The notes: generated by a model from the sequence alone, not told the origin. DNA of 52,862 bases from Thermoplasmatota archaeon (GCA_023379385.1 JAMCUS010000007.1:1-52862), one strand, 5' to 3'; shown: positions 24,043-33,240, numbered from the stretch's first letter. Translations and numbers: made by a program.

Positions 24043-25794
24043 TCACTGCTTTCCATACATTTTTACAATTTCCTCTGTTGTAGTGGCATCCACTGCTCTT
24101 TTATCCTCTCTTAACCTCCCTGTATACCGTGGAAATCTGATTGCAAAACCTGAACCACTACTGTCTGAACTTCCGCATGTGTGATTGGGGCTTACTGTTA
24201 TCTCCGCACCGGTTACCTCTATAACCACTTCAGGTAAAAACCATACATCTGTCTCTATTTTAGATATTACATGCTCGTCTTTATAATTTATCAGGTATTT
24301 ATTCATAAGTTCTGTGAATTTCATTAAGTCCTCGTCGTTGAATCCAGTGCCTACCTTGCATGCGGTTTCAAAAGTTCCATTTTCCTTGTTATAACATGCC
24401 AGGAGAAATGCCCCGTACAGATTACTTCTCTTTCCATGACCAAAGAATGCCCCTACAATTACGAGATCAACGGTATCTGATAATCCAGCCGTGTAATCCT
24501 TTTTATATTTTATCCATAGCCATCCTCTTGCGCCTGCGTCATATACTGACCCATCTGAAATTGACTTAACCATTACCCCTTCACAATTGTCATTTACAGC
24601 ATTTTCAAAGAATGTGTATATCTCTTCTATGCTGCTGGCTATGATACCGTTCACATGTTTTAATTTATCATTCATATTGTCGAACAGGTCAAGAACGACC
24701 TTTCTTCTTTCTGCAAATGGCTTATCAATATATGATTGATCATTGTAATACAGTATATCAAACACAAAATACTGTACAGGTATGTTTTCAGACGTCTCCA
24801 GTATATCATATTTCCTACCCCGCCTTCTGGAAATCTGTTGGAATGGCATGAGTTTACCTGTTTTGGCATCAACAGGAACGAGTTCTCCATCAACAATCAT
24901 ATTTTTTATGGTTTTAAACTCTTTTTTTACTGCCTCTACAATCTCCGGATACTGTTCTGTTACAATATCCCCTCCCCTGGAGTACAGGTATACATTGCCG
25001 TTGGATAGATGCATCTGCAGTCGCAGTCCGTCGTATTTGTACTCAACCACTGCAGGGAGTTTAATATGCGTAACAATTTCTTCAATGGTTTCGGCACGTT
25101 CTGCTAGCATAACTCTTATGGGTATTCCAGGTTCGGGCTCTATTTTTTTTAAGCCATTAATTCCTTCTGACGCCAGAACCTCTGATACATACCCAATATC
25201 CATGGTCAGGTTGTAACCACGTTCCACATAATGATACTCTTCACTGTTTTCTATAAAGGCTTTTGCAATTGCATTTATAAGGATCATGTCAGCCATACCA
25301 AGTCTTAACTTTCCTATTACAGTTCTCACTATATATTTTGCTTCAAGTGGTTCTGCTGATGACAGCAGATCAAGAAGGTATTTTATTTTGAGGTTCTGGG
25401 AATTCTTACCGGAGGAGGTTGAAATCTGTTTAAAGTTGCTGTATACCTTATCTATTGTTAATGTTTCACTGAATAGGACATTCTGCCTCTTTTTTTTGCA
25501 GAGGAATTCGGCAACGGTACCCAGGTCCCCTGTTTTATGATATTGCGCCTCTACCTCTGACTCCGTTTCGCCGGATAAAAGGGAAAGTGTCTTTATGACC
25601 AGAGATTCAGCAATGCCAAGAGGCTCTGTTTTGTAGTCCGCATCTGTTCTGCCTTTCAGCAGATATATGCCCTTTTTTATCTCCTTTTTATCCATTTTCT
25701 TAATGAGTTCCGCTATGATCTGAACTATCTCATTTTTCTTTGCAGTGGATTCTGCATCATTCAGAAAAGCTGCGACAACTTTATACTGTAACAA
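24043..25794 (-). CDS. lig: ATP-dependent DNA ligase
   Basis: A replicative/repair DNA ligase of about 583 residues, normal length for archaeal LigI-type enzymes. It has the N-terminal DNA-binding domain with YIVRTVIGKLRLGMAD (about 157-172), the nucleotidyltransferase domain with the adenylated Lys in VEYKYDGLR (motif I), SRGGDIVTEQYPEI, IVDGELV (motif III) and GVMVKSI (motif IV), and the C-terminal OB fold. The start is TTG 25794 (SD GGAG 10 nt upstream) or TTG 25803, which abuts the SD. It overlaps the end of the epimerase gene upstream, so it belongs to the minus-strand operon. Confidence 0.93.
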   Translation of the reverse strand: MLQYKVVAAFLNDAESTAKKNEIVQIIAELIKKMDKKEIKKGIYLLKGRTDADYKTEPLGIAESLVIKTLSLLSGETESEVEAQYHKTGDLGTVAEFLCKKKRQNVLFSETLTIDKVYSNFKQISTSSGKNSQNLKIKYLLDLLSSAEPLEAKYIVRTVIGKLRLGMADMILINAIAKAFIENSEEYHYVERGYNLTMDIGYVSEVLASEGINGLKKIEPEPGIPIRVMLAERAETIEEIVTHIKLPAVVEYKYDGLRLQMHLSNGNVYLYSRGGDIVTEQYPEIVEAVKKEFKTIKNMIVDGELVPVDAKTGKLMPFQQISRRRGRKYDILETSENIPVQYFVFDILYYNDQSYIDKPFAERRKVVLDLFDNMNDKLKHVNGIIASSIEEIYTFFENAVNDNCEGVMVKSISDGSVYDAGARGWLWIKYKKDYTAGLSDTVDLVIVGAFFGHGKRSNLYGAFLLACYNKENGTFETACKVGTGFNDEDLMKFTELMNKYLINYKDEHVISKIETDVWFLPEVVIEVTGAEITVSPNHTCGSSDSSGSGFAIRFPRYTGRLREDKRAVDATTTEEIVKMYGKQ

Positions 25795-26452
25795 TTTGTT
25801 CAATCTCCTTTTTTATGTTACTGACATTTTCTGTCGCATTCCCTTTCAAAAATATGCCACTTCCTATGGATAGTATATCTGCTCCTGCCTCTATACATTT
25901 ATTTACATTTGATATATTCACACCGCCATCTATATTGAACATAACCATTTCTGGAGGCAGATTGGCTTTCAGCCATCTCAATTTTTCGAGTGAATTTGGA
26001 ATGAAACTCTGCGATCCAAATCCAGGATTTACACTCATAACCAGAATTTCATAAAGGTTATCGGTGTAATTCATAACTACCTGTGGCAGCGTATCTGGAT
26101 TTATGGATATGCCGGCTTTGACACCTGCATCTGTTATTTTTTCATTCATGAGTTTAGCCATATCTGGCAATACCACCTCTGTGTGATAGATTATTATTGA
26201 TGCGCCTGCTGTTATGAATTTATCTATGAATTGATCAGGATTAGAAATCATGAGGTGAACTTCAACAGGCAGTGCTGTAATTCCTCTGATGTCACGGACT
26301 GTTTTCGTCCCGAAAGAGATATTTGGAACAAAATGTCCGTCCATAACATCTACATGAATCATATCAACATATTTTTCAACCATCTCAATCTCTTCTGCAA
26401 TTCTCGTAGTATCTGCTCCGAGAATTGATGCAGATATACTGATTTTTTTCAT
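25781..26452 (-). CDS. rpe: Ribulose-phosphate 3-epimerase
   Basis: A 223-residue TIM barrel with all family motifs: SASILGAD, HVDVMDGHFVPNISFG (catalytic Asp and metal-binding His), VEVHLMI, VNPGFGSQSFI and the second catalytic Asp in IDGGVN. It interconverts ribulose 5-phosphate and xylulose 5-phosphate in pentose metabolism. It begins 1 bp after the double-ATPase gene ends and overlaps the ligase start. Its function has no obvious link with the transporter or with ligase, so the operon is a mixed one. Confidence 0.93.
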   Translation of the reverse strand: MKKISISASILGADTTRIAEEIEMVEKYVDMIHVDVMDGHFVPNISFGTKTVRDIRGITALPVEVHLMISNPDQFIDKFITAGASIIIYHTEVVLPDMAKLMNEKITDAGVKAGISINPDTLPQVVMNYTDNLYEILVMSVNPGFGSQSFIPNSLEKLRWLKANLPPEMVMFNIDGGVNISNVNKCIEAGADILSIGSGIFLKGNATENVSNIKKEIEQIVTV

Positions 26453-26453
26453 A

Positions 26454-28550
26454 TTATTTATCCCTCAGGTCCAGGTGACATGCAACCATATGGTATGGCT
26501 CTACCTCTTTCAAAGCAGGTTCTACATAACTACATTTATCGATAGCATATAAACATCTTGAATGGAATCTGCATCCTGATGAAATGATAAGTGAGTTGGG
26601 TACCTCCCATTTAAATTCATTATTCAGAAGAGGCAATTGCTGATGCAGTTTTTTAGAACTTAAAAGCAATCTTGTATACGGGTGAAGGGCATTGACTGTG
26701 ATTCTCGTAGCATCTGCAATCTCAACGAACCTGTCAAGATAAAAAATTGCAACTTTATCTGAAACATACGATGTATACAGTATATCCTCTCCCAGATACA
26801 GGAATGTAATATTGTATCTCTTCCTCAATTCAAGAATTTTATTTAAAATATCAATTTTGGAGGTGGAATCCATCATGCTAGCAGGATCATCTGCAACAAT
26901 AAATTGAGGTTCCAGTATTACTGATCTAGCTATTGCCACCAGCTGATTTTCATATGTGGTGAGTTCAACAGGGTATCTGTCAGTATATTCAACGACGTTT
27001 TTAAATCCAGCTTTCTTCATTGCTTCCATAACCCTTTTATTTATATCCTCATCTTTATAAAATCGTTTATTAATTAACAGTGGTTCAGCGATCAGTGAAA
27101 ATACTGTGTGCATGGGGCTGAGTGAACTTACAGGATCAGGATACAGAATAGCTGTCTCTCTTTTGAACTCCTGCAAATTATTTTTGTTTTTGTCAATTTT
27201 ACTTAGATTTTTACCGTTATAGACCACCGTACCTTTTGATAAATGGTCCATGTCTAGAAGGAGCTTTCCAATTCTGTTTATATTGGAATAGCTCTCCCCC
27301 ACTATTCCGAATATCTCTCCTTTTTTTATTTCAAAGGATATTCCGTTAATTACAGATATGTTTTTTTTAATTCTCCTTATTCTTTTAAGGAACCCCATAT
27401 CAAGTGAATGGTATTTCACGAGATCCTGTATTACGTATAAACTGGATTTATTTTCATTTCTAGTTGATTCATCATTTTTTTTATTTAGTTGCCTGTCTGT
27501 TTCACGGGTCTGAAGTGGCATGCCGTCTGTCTGATTCTGTATCAATGGATGATGGCACGCCACGGACTCTTCAGGATCGACCTCCTTTAATCCAGGTTCC
27601 TCTTTAATGCATCGTGCCTCCGAATACGGACAAAATTTATGAAACGGACAACCGGATTTAAATGATACCTCATCTATCATATACTCCGGAATACCCTGCA
27701 GTGGTCTTTTAATATCACTGGCTGATGGATTGGAGTTTATCAATATATCCGTATATGGATGGGATGGTTTTTTGACAATTCTTTCCAGTTTGCCATACTC
27801 TACAATTTTGCCACTGTTGAGTACTGCAATTTTATCAGTCAGCGCCTGTATTAAAGAGAGGTTTTCCGACAGCAGAATCATTGTTAAATTATATTTTCTC
27901 TTTATATCTAGCAGCATTCTGGTAATATAATAGTGAAAGGTTGGATTAATACCCGATAATGGTTCATCAAGTATCAGAATATCCGGGTTGCAGGAAATCG
28001 CCATTGCTATCATTGCTCTCAGTTTCATATCGCTGCTGTATTCATGCGGATACCTGTCAATAAGGTATGATTCTATATTGACGTCATTGAAAAGATCAAT
28101 GACCTTCATGTATGCACCGTCACGGGATACGGGGTAATGCTCCTGTATTGTCTCTATGACCTGCTCTCCAATTGATTTAAAAGGATTGAATCCGTTTATA
28201 GCACCCTGATAGACCAGAAATACCCTTTTCCCCCTGATGCCTTCATTCCGTTTGTCAATCTCCTTTAATACCTTTCCTTTATTCTCATCATCTATACGGC
28301 CTGGACCTTTCAATATGATCCTGCCATCAAGTTTAATTACGCCATCAAGGTATCCTGTGCTTTCAGGCAATAACCCTGCAACGGAAAATCCAAGTGAACT
28401 CTTTCCTGACCCAGATCTTCCAGTAATAGCCAGAGAATCACCCCTCTCAACGGATATAGATATGTTGTTGATTGCATGTATGTTGATATATTTATTATTA
28501 TAAAGCTTTCTATACCAGAGCTTAAGATTTATTATTTCAAGTAATGGCAT
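26454..28550 (-). CDS. Opp/Dpp-like tandem ABC ATPase with degenerate catalytic motifs
   Basis: A 698-residue fusion of two OppD/OppF-type nucleotide-binding domains, each followed by the Cys-rich oligo_HPY tail (SGCPFHKFCP...ACHH near 299-333; SGCRFHSRC...ACH near the end). NBD1 keeps Walker A GRSGSGKSS (44-52), its Q-loop and Walker B ILILDEP, but its signature is YSSDM (171-175) and the H-loop His is Glu (LLSENLS). NBD2 has GESYSNINR instead of Walker A (418-426), a Q-loop Pro (LYPDP), LTTYENQ instead of LSGGQ, DDP instead of DEP, and again Glu for His (GEDIL). Neither composite site is canonical, so ATP turnover should be weak or altered. It abuts the permease gene (1-bp spacing). Confidence 0.87.
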   Translation of the reverse strand: MPLLEIINLKLWYRKLYNNKYINIHAINNISISVERGDSLAITGRSGSGKSSLGFSVAGLLPESTGYLDGVIKLDGRIILKGPGRIDDENKGKVLKEIDKRNEGIRGKRVFLVYQGAINGFNPFKSIGEQVIETIQEHYPVSRDGAYMKVIDLFNDVNIESYLIDRYPHEYSSDMKLRAMIAMAISCNPDILILDEPLSGINPTFHYYITRMLLDIKRKYNLTMILLSENLSLIQALTDKIAVLNSGKIVEYGKLERIVKKPSHPYTDILINSNPSASDIKRPLQGIPEYMIDEVSFKSGCPFHKFCPYSEARCIKEEPGLKEVDPEESVACHHPLIQNQTDGMPLQTRETDRQLNKKNDESTRNENKSSLYVIQDLVKYHSLDMGFLKRIRRIKKNISVINGISFEIKKGEIFGIVGESYSNINRIGKLLLDMDHLSKGTVVYNGKNLSKIDKNKNNLQEFKRETAILYPDPVSSLSPMHTVFSLIAEPLLINKRFYKDEDINKRVMEAMKKAGFKNVVEYTDRYPVELTTYENQLVAIARSVILEPQFIVADDPASMMDSTSKIDILNKILELRKRYNITFLYLGEDILYTSYVSDKVAIFYLDRFVEIADATRITVNALHPYTRLLLSSKKLHQQLPLLNNEFKWEVPNSLIISSGCRFHSRCLYAIDKCSYVEPALKEVEPYHMVACHLDLRDK

Positions 28551-30800
28551 TTAAAACCTCCCAGTATTGTTGACAATATCATCAAATCCTCTTGATATAG
28601 CGAAAAAGGACATTGCCAGAGCTGTTATTGATAATCCTGCGGGATATGTCAGCCACCATACCCTGAAATAATTTATCTGCATGGCGTCGTAAAGAAACTT
28701 CCCCCATGATATGTAATTTATGGAGGCAGGTCCAAGACCAAGAAATGATATTGCAGCATCTGTTATGACCACGCCTCCGGCAATAAGCATGAAAACCATC
28801 AAAATTACCGGTAAAATTTCAGGTAAAATATGTCTGAATATTATCCTTCTATTGCTGGCTCCCATGATACGCAGATTTTCAAAGCAGGTATTATTCTTTA
28901 AAAACTTCACCCTGTTTTTGGTCATTCTTGCCATTACGGGCCATGAAGTGATACTGAAAATCACTATCAAACCATAATAGCTTTCTCCTATAAGCGTACC
29001 TCCAAATAACCCTTCGAGCACTATAACTAGAGCCAGAAACGGAAGGAAAAATACGACATCAGCCATGCCCATGAGTAACTTTTCAGAACTTCTTCCGTAA
29101 TAACCTGCGATAACACCTATAAAAAGCCCTATGAGCGTACTCAGAAAGGCAGAGGCCAGTGCAACTATAAGCTCTGTCTGTGTTGCGTACAGGTACAGGC
29201 TGTAAACATCCCTGCCACTGGGTGTTGTTCCCAAATAATAAACATTCCCAGACGGGTAGGGTGACAAGGAGGGTGAGAGAGCGCCGCCATCCGAATCCAT
29301 GAGATTAATGCCTGTTGCCGTGTAGGCAACGATGCCTCCATCTGACAAAGGCAGCACCACTTCTTCTGCGGAGGATGAACCGTTACCGAAATGTATAACC
29401 CGTATCATGGCGTAATAGGTTGTGTTTACCGTAACTACCCTTGATATCCATAGGAATCCGTTTCCAGGAATGTCCACTGCATACATATATCCAGCACTGT
29501 CCAGAATAAATAACTGGGAGCTGAAGGGATCATAATAGGTTTTGGAATATACAGGATTATACGTGCGTACACTGTATAATAGCTCTGATGATACACTGTA
29601 ATTACTGGATAAAACTATTCTGAATAGATAGGTTGTCATTGTAACTGGATTGCTGACTATTATCAAATTATCATAGGCTACAAATACTGAAAACGGTGCA
29701 TAGGAATTATCCAGATAATGTATATAGGTTGCATTCTGACCATATGAGTAATTTAACATGGGATCGAGATAGAGTAGAGATCCATTTGCCATTGGAATGA
29801 ATACAACATTCTCACCACTGTATTCGTAACTCCTTATTGTTCTGATAACAGTATGATCGGTGAATGAACCACGTCCCATTGAGAGGCTCCAGTATATTTG
29901 ACTGCTCCTGGCATTCAGACAGAAGATCGTACCATTTGCAGAGGTCGTGAGAACAAGCTGTGCCCTGTTAGTCCCACTTTCAGAATAGTAGCTGGTGATA
30001 CCGTATATGAATGGTTCCGATAAAGAAAAATTTGATATTTTTTTATACCAGAGGCCGATACTTCCATTATTTGTGGCAGGAAGTCTGATTCCGTATATGG
30101 TGCCGTTTACTGTTGCGGCGTAGAGATATGCAGGATATGTGGAACCATATTCCGACGTGCCTATTGATACATCAACATCAGACAGAGTCCTGTATGCATT
30201 GAATACAGGTGGGTTAATGAATTTACCAGGAAGTCTGAATTCTTTGTATATCGCAGGTTTTGATATTACACCCAGGTATCTGTTTGTGACTGTGCTTATA
30301 ATAATACTGAAATACCCTGAACTGTTATATGCAACACCAACGAAATCATAGGATATATCGTAGCTATTCATACTGCTTCCATTTATCACTATACCGTATG
30401 AAAATCCGTTTATATTTTTAATACCTGTCTGCATGGACCAGGTTTCGGATAGGTTGGCACTGTCTACTGAATAAAAGGTGCCGTGCCTGCTCACAAGATA
30501 AAAGTAAGGGGAATATGAACTGTATGGTACAATCACAACAGGTCCTGTAATTATTGATGAGTTAGCTCTAAAATTTGATAGGATGGACCTGACAATATAG
30601 ACATCTTTTAACGGTGCCCTGAAGGTAACCGAATGGGTTGCAATTACAGGCGCCAGTATGGCTAATATTGTAAAGAAGAGAACAATATATATGCCAGCTA
30701 CACCCACTTTATATCTTTTATATGATCTCCACAGTCTTAAGGTGTAGAGATACCCATCTCTCATAAACCGTTTAAATCTTAATTTACTGTTCCTGTACAT
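28551..30800 (-). CDS. DppC/OppC-like permease with a large beta-propeller-like extracytoplasmic insertion
   Basis: A 749-residue protein, about 450 residues longer than a normal DppC. TM1 is near 33-54. Residues about 60-520 form an extracytoplasmic domain with at least six blade-like units resembling PQQ-type propellers, for example VSRHGTFYSVD, ATVNGTIYGI, TSANGTIFCLN, PMANGSLLYLD, LDSAGYMYAVD and LSDGGIVAYT, with many N-glycosylation sites. The permease resumes with LGTTPSGRDVYSLYLYA (the usual LGTDxxGRD segment) and the remaining TMs, including the EAA loop (IMGASNRRIIFRHILPE). SD GGAGGA precedes the ATG. With no binding-protein gene adjacent, the propeller may serve as a built-in substrate receptor; this is inferred. 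Confidence 0.87.
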   Translation of the reverse strand: MYRNSKLRFKRFMRDGYLYTLRLWRSYKRYKVGVAGIYIVLFFTILAILAPVIATHSVTFRAPLKDVYIVRSILSNFRANSSIITGPVVIVPYSSYSPYFYLVSRHGTFYSVDSANLSETWSMQTGIKNINGFSYGIVINGSSMNSYDISYDFVGVAYNSSGYFSIIISTVTNRYLGVISKPAIYKEFRLPGKFINPPVFNAYRTLSDVDVSIGTSEYGSTYPAYLYAATVNGTIYGIRLPATNNGSIGLWYKKISNFSLSEPFIYGITSYYSESGTNRAQLVLTTSANGTIFCLNARSSQIYWSLSMGRGSFTDHTVIRTIRSYEYSGENVVFIPMANGSLLYLDPMLNYSYGQNATYIHYLDNSYAPFSVFVAYDNLIIVSNPVTMTTYLFRIVLSSNYSVSSELLYSVRTYNPVYSKTYYDPFSSQLFILDSAGYMYAVDIPGNGFLWISRVVTVNTTYYAMIRVIHFGNGSSSAEEVVLPLSDGGIVAYTATGINLMDSDGGALSPSLSPYPSGNVYYLGTTPSGRDVYSLYLYATQTELIVALASAFLSTLIGLFIGVIAGYYGRSSEKLLMGMADVVFFLPFLALVIVLEGLFGGTLIGESYYGLIVIFSITSWPVMARMTKNRVKFLKNNTCFENLRIMGASNRRIIFRHILPEILPVILMVFMLIAGGVVITDAAISFLGLGPASINYISWGKFLYDAMQINYFRVWWLTYPAGLSITALAMSFFAISRGFDDIVNNTGRF

Positions 30801-30820
30801 CTTTATCCGTGTTCCTCCGC

Positions 30821-31834
30821 CTAAAATCTTGTTCTTGGATCCATCATAACATACATTATATCCGAAAACATATTAAAGAATATGACGAGCAATGAAAGCA
30901 TGAAGAACGTGCCCTCCTCCACAAATATGTCTCTGGTAAGTATTGCATCTATAAGTAAAAGCCCCATACCTGGAATGCCAAAAACTTCCTCTGTAAGAAT
31001 TGCGCCTCCAAGAATACCGCCTATGGAAATCATTATGGTTGACGCAATGGGTACCATTGCATTGGGTATTGCATGTTTTCTTATGGCCTTCCACTCTGAT
31101 AGCCCCTTTACCTTAGCCGTCATAAAATATTTCTCTTTCATGGCTCCAGTAAGCGTCTGTTTCATAAGATACATATTACCACCGGTGGAGAGCGCTGTAA
31201 GAACCAGTACTGGCAGTATCATGTGATGCAGTATATCTATAACTGTGTAGGCTACGCCTATAACCGCAATTTCACTGTTCATACTCGTTCCGTATGTGGT
31301 GTTATAGTAACCACCCATCGGAAAAATTCCCAGTCTGAAAGCGAATATATAGAGCAGGGATAAGCCAAGAAAAAAGGATGGCATGGAATAGAAGAAGAGT
31401 GCTGAAATGGTAACACCTGAATCTATATTTTTGCTCCCTTTCCATACCAAAAATATACCCAGCATAATTCCAATAACATAGGATAATACCGTTGCTGAGC
31501 CAACGAGAAGGATTGTCCATGGAGCTCTCTGCAATACGAGATTTATTACAGGAACCCCCGTCTCTATTGTAAGCGATACACCCCATTTTCCTGTCAGCAT
31601 GTTCGTCATATAGTTGCCAAAGTAGAAAGGCAGCTGTTTAATATTCCACGGGTTGATGGGGATGTTATATGCACTGGATAACTGCTCCTTCTCAGCCAGA
31701 GATGTGTGTGGTCCGGCAATGATCGATATTGGATTGCCAAGTAAATTAAAGATTATAAATAATAATATAAGAACTACAATAATTGTTATGAATGTACTTA
31801 TTACCTTTCTGATAATATATTCTCTTAAACGCAT
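30821..31834 (-). CDS. DppB/OppB-like ABC permease
   Basis: A 337-residue permease with an N-terminal TM (residues about 13-32), an external segment, five further TMs and the EAA coupling loop KVKGLSEWKAIRKHAIPN. It is the first gene of the minus-strand operon, with 20 bp to the propeller-bearing partner. Unlike the partner and the ATPase, its sequence looks standard for oligopeptide permeases. The ATG is preceded at about 27 nt by a TATA box, giving a leaderless transcript. Confidence 0.9.
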   Translation of the reverse strand: MRLREYIIRKVISTFITIIVVLILLFIIFNLLGNPISIIAGPHTSLAEKEQLSSAYNIPINPWNIKQLPFYFGNYMTNMLTGKWGVSLTIETGVPVINLVLQRAPWTILLVGSATVLSYVIGIMLGIFLVWKGSKNIDSGVTISALFFYSMPSFFLGLSLLYIFAFRLGIFPMGGYYNTTYGTSMNSEIAVIGVAYTVIDILHHMILPVLVLTALSTGGNMYLMKQTLTGAMKEKYFMTAKVKGLSEWKAIRKHAIPNAMVPIASTIMISIGGILGGAILTEEVFGIPGMGLLLIDAILTRDIFVEEGTFFMLSLLVIFFNMFSDIMYVMMDPRTRF

Positions 31835-31851
31835 ATATACACGGATCCCTT

Positions 31852-31866
31852 TTTATTTTTATATAG
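31852..31866 (-). promoter_or_regulatory. TATA box of the transporter-rpe-lig operon
   Basis: TATATAAAAATAAAA on the minus strand, centred about 27 nt before the ATG at 31834. The tip of TnpB element A lies about 30 bp further upstream, so the insertion kept the core promoter but replaced everything beyond it. Confidence 0.55.
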
Positions 31867-31911
31867 CCATACGTAATGTATATTTTTATTGCTATGTGAA
31901 CTACCCATCAG

Positions 31912-33126
31912 CTAAAGCATCGGGGCTTCCTGCTTCATTGATTCAACTTGCATATCTTTATGATATGCAGTGGTTGAAATCTCAGCAGGCTTTTTATTCT
32001 CTTTGATAAGGGAGTTCCACACGTCCCGTATGTACTTCTCTCTTATATTCAGAGCAGCGTTAAGGTTCATGTCCATTACCAATCCACAGTTATTATGACT
32101 ATGGATTCTCACGGATAAGTCCTTTTTTACTACTACGCCACAGGAGGAGCATATCTGACTTGTTCCACCTGGATTTACAAACTCTATGTATTTACCAGCG
32201 TTTGCGACTTTGTAAGTACACATGTCTATCAGTTTGCTCCAGGAACCGTCTGATATGCTCTTCGCAAGATTGTGGTTCTGTACCATTCCTTTAATATTTA
32301 AATCATCTAATACGATTATATCACCACTATTCACTATTTCATTGGATGCTTTATGCAGATTATCCTTTCGTGCATTTGCTATTTTACGGTGTTTTTTAGC
32401 TAACTTCTTTCTTATTTTGTTCTGTTTCTGTAATGTTTTAATACCTTTTTCATACCTATTTATCAATTTTGGATTGTCTATTTCTATGCCATTAGACAGG
32501 ACGGCTAATTTATTTATGCCTACATCAACACCTGTAATAGATTCAGGTTGATTTTCTGATTTATCTATTTTAGGGATAACATCGGGAAATTCTATAGTAA
32601 AAGTTGCGAGCCAATCGCCTGCTTTATCTCTTTTAACAGTACACGTCTTGATTTCTCCGCCTGTTATATCTCTGCTTACAATGACTTTAATATATCCTAT
32701 CTTGCTTAACTGTAATATACCTTTTTTAGATGAAGATTTTTTATGAATTAATTTGAAACCGAGTTGAGGATAGGTAATAGAGTTATATTTGCCTCTGGAT
32801 TTATAACGTGGGAATCCAGCTTTCTTGCCTTTCCTACCTTTACTTTTAACACGATTAAAGAATCCTTTATAAGCCTTATCTAATCGGTCAAGAACATCGC
32901 ATAAAACCTGTGAATGAATATCGTTATATTCAGGATTGTCTGATTTAACAGCAGGCAATTCATTTTGTTGTAAATTATAGGTAAGAGAAGTCTGGGATAA
33001 TCTATAAGCTTCTTTACGTTCTGTTAGACCAGCGTTATATAATCGCCTGCATAGTTCTATTTGGTCATTCAAAATTTTAGTAAGTTTTTTATTGGGATAT
33101 AATCTGTATTGATAAGTTTTAATCAT
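31912..33126 (-). CDS. tnpB: Full-length TnpB with altered RuvC residues (probably nuclease-dead)
   Basis: A 404-codon intact frame beginning MIKTYQYRLYPNKK. RuvC-I keeps its Asp (GVDVGINKLAVL). In RuvC-II the catalytic Glu is Asp (IVLDDLNI; copy B has VFEDLN). In RuvC-III the catalytic Asp is Asn (MDMNLNAALNI; copy B has IDRDLNAALNI). One zinc-finger Cys is His (SHNNC for SCNNC). An in-frame gap of about 11 residues lies between the RuvC-I and RuvC-II parts (TLQKQNKIRKK). The ORF's upstream extension to 33267 is ignored because ATG 33126 matches the family. The protein may still bind its reRNA, but DNA cleavage is doubtful. Confidence 0.85.
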   Translation of the reverse strand: MIKTYQYRLYPNKKLTKILNDQIELCRRLYNAGLTERKEAYRLSQTSLTYNLQQNELPAVKSDNPEYNDIHSQVLCDVLDRLDKAYKGFFNRVKSKGRKGKKAGFPRYKSRGKYNSITYPQLGFKLIHKKSSSKKGILQLSKIGYIKVIVSRDITGGEIKTCTVKRDKAGDWLATFTIEFPDVIPKIDKSENQPESITGVDVGINKLAVLSNGIEIDNPKLINRYEKGIKTLQKQNKIRKKLAKKHRKIANARKDNLHKASNEIVNSGDIIVLDDLNIKGMVQNHNLAKSISDGSWSKLIDMCTYKVANAGKYIEFVNPGGTSQICSSCGVVVKKDLSVRIHSHNNCGLVMDMNLNAALNIREKYIRDVWNSLIKENKKPAEISTTAYHKDMQVESMKQEAPML

Positions 33127-33176
33127 AACGAAACATATATATACATATTTCATATATAAAAATATTGATAAGAAAG

Positions 33177-33240
33177 ATGGGGGAAGTCCATGTATCTCCA
33201 CGCTAAAGCGTCGGAGTATTATAGCTTCTCCCATACCCCT
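33177..33240 (-). repeat. Left-end repeat of TnpB element A
   Basis: Second copy of the 65-bp left-end sequence seen at 23087-23151, with the stem base that restores a G-C pair. It lies about 50 bp upstream of the tnpB start codon. Confidence 0.65.

Larger units (their letters stand above)
31896..33240 (-). mobile_element. IS200/IS605-type TnpB-only element (copy A)
   Basis: On the minus strand it starts with AGGGGTATGGG at 33240 immediately after TTGAT (33241-33245), the target motif also used by ISDra2, and ends with GGGTAGTTCAC at 31896. The left-end hairpin (CTCC-G-ACGC-TTTA-GCGT-GGAG) and right-end hairpin match those of copy B. There is no tnpA, so any movement would need a TnpA from elsewhere. 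It is inserted 62 bp upstream of the permease operon, and its guide segment would be read from that upstream flank. Confidence 0.75.
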
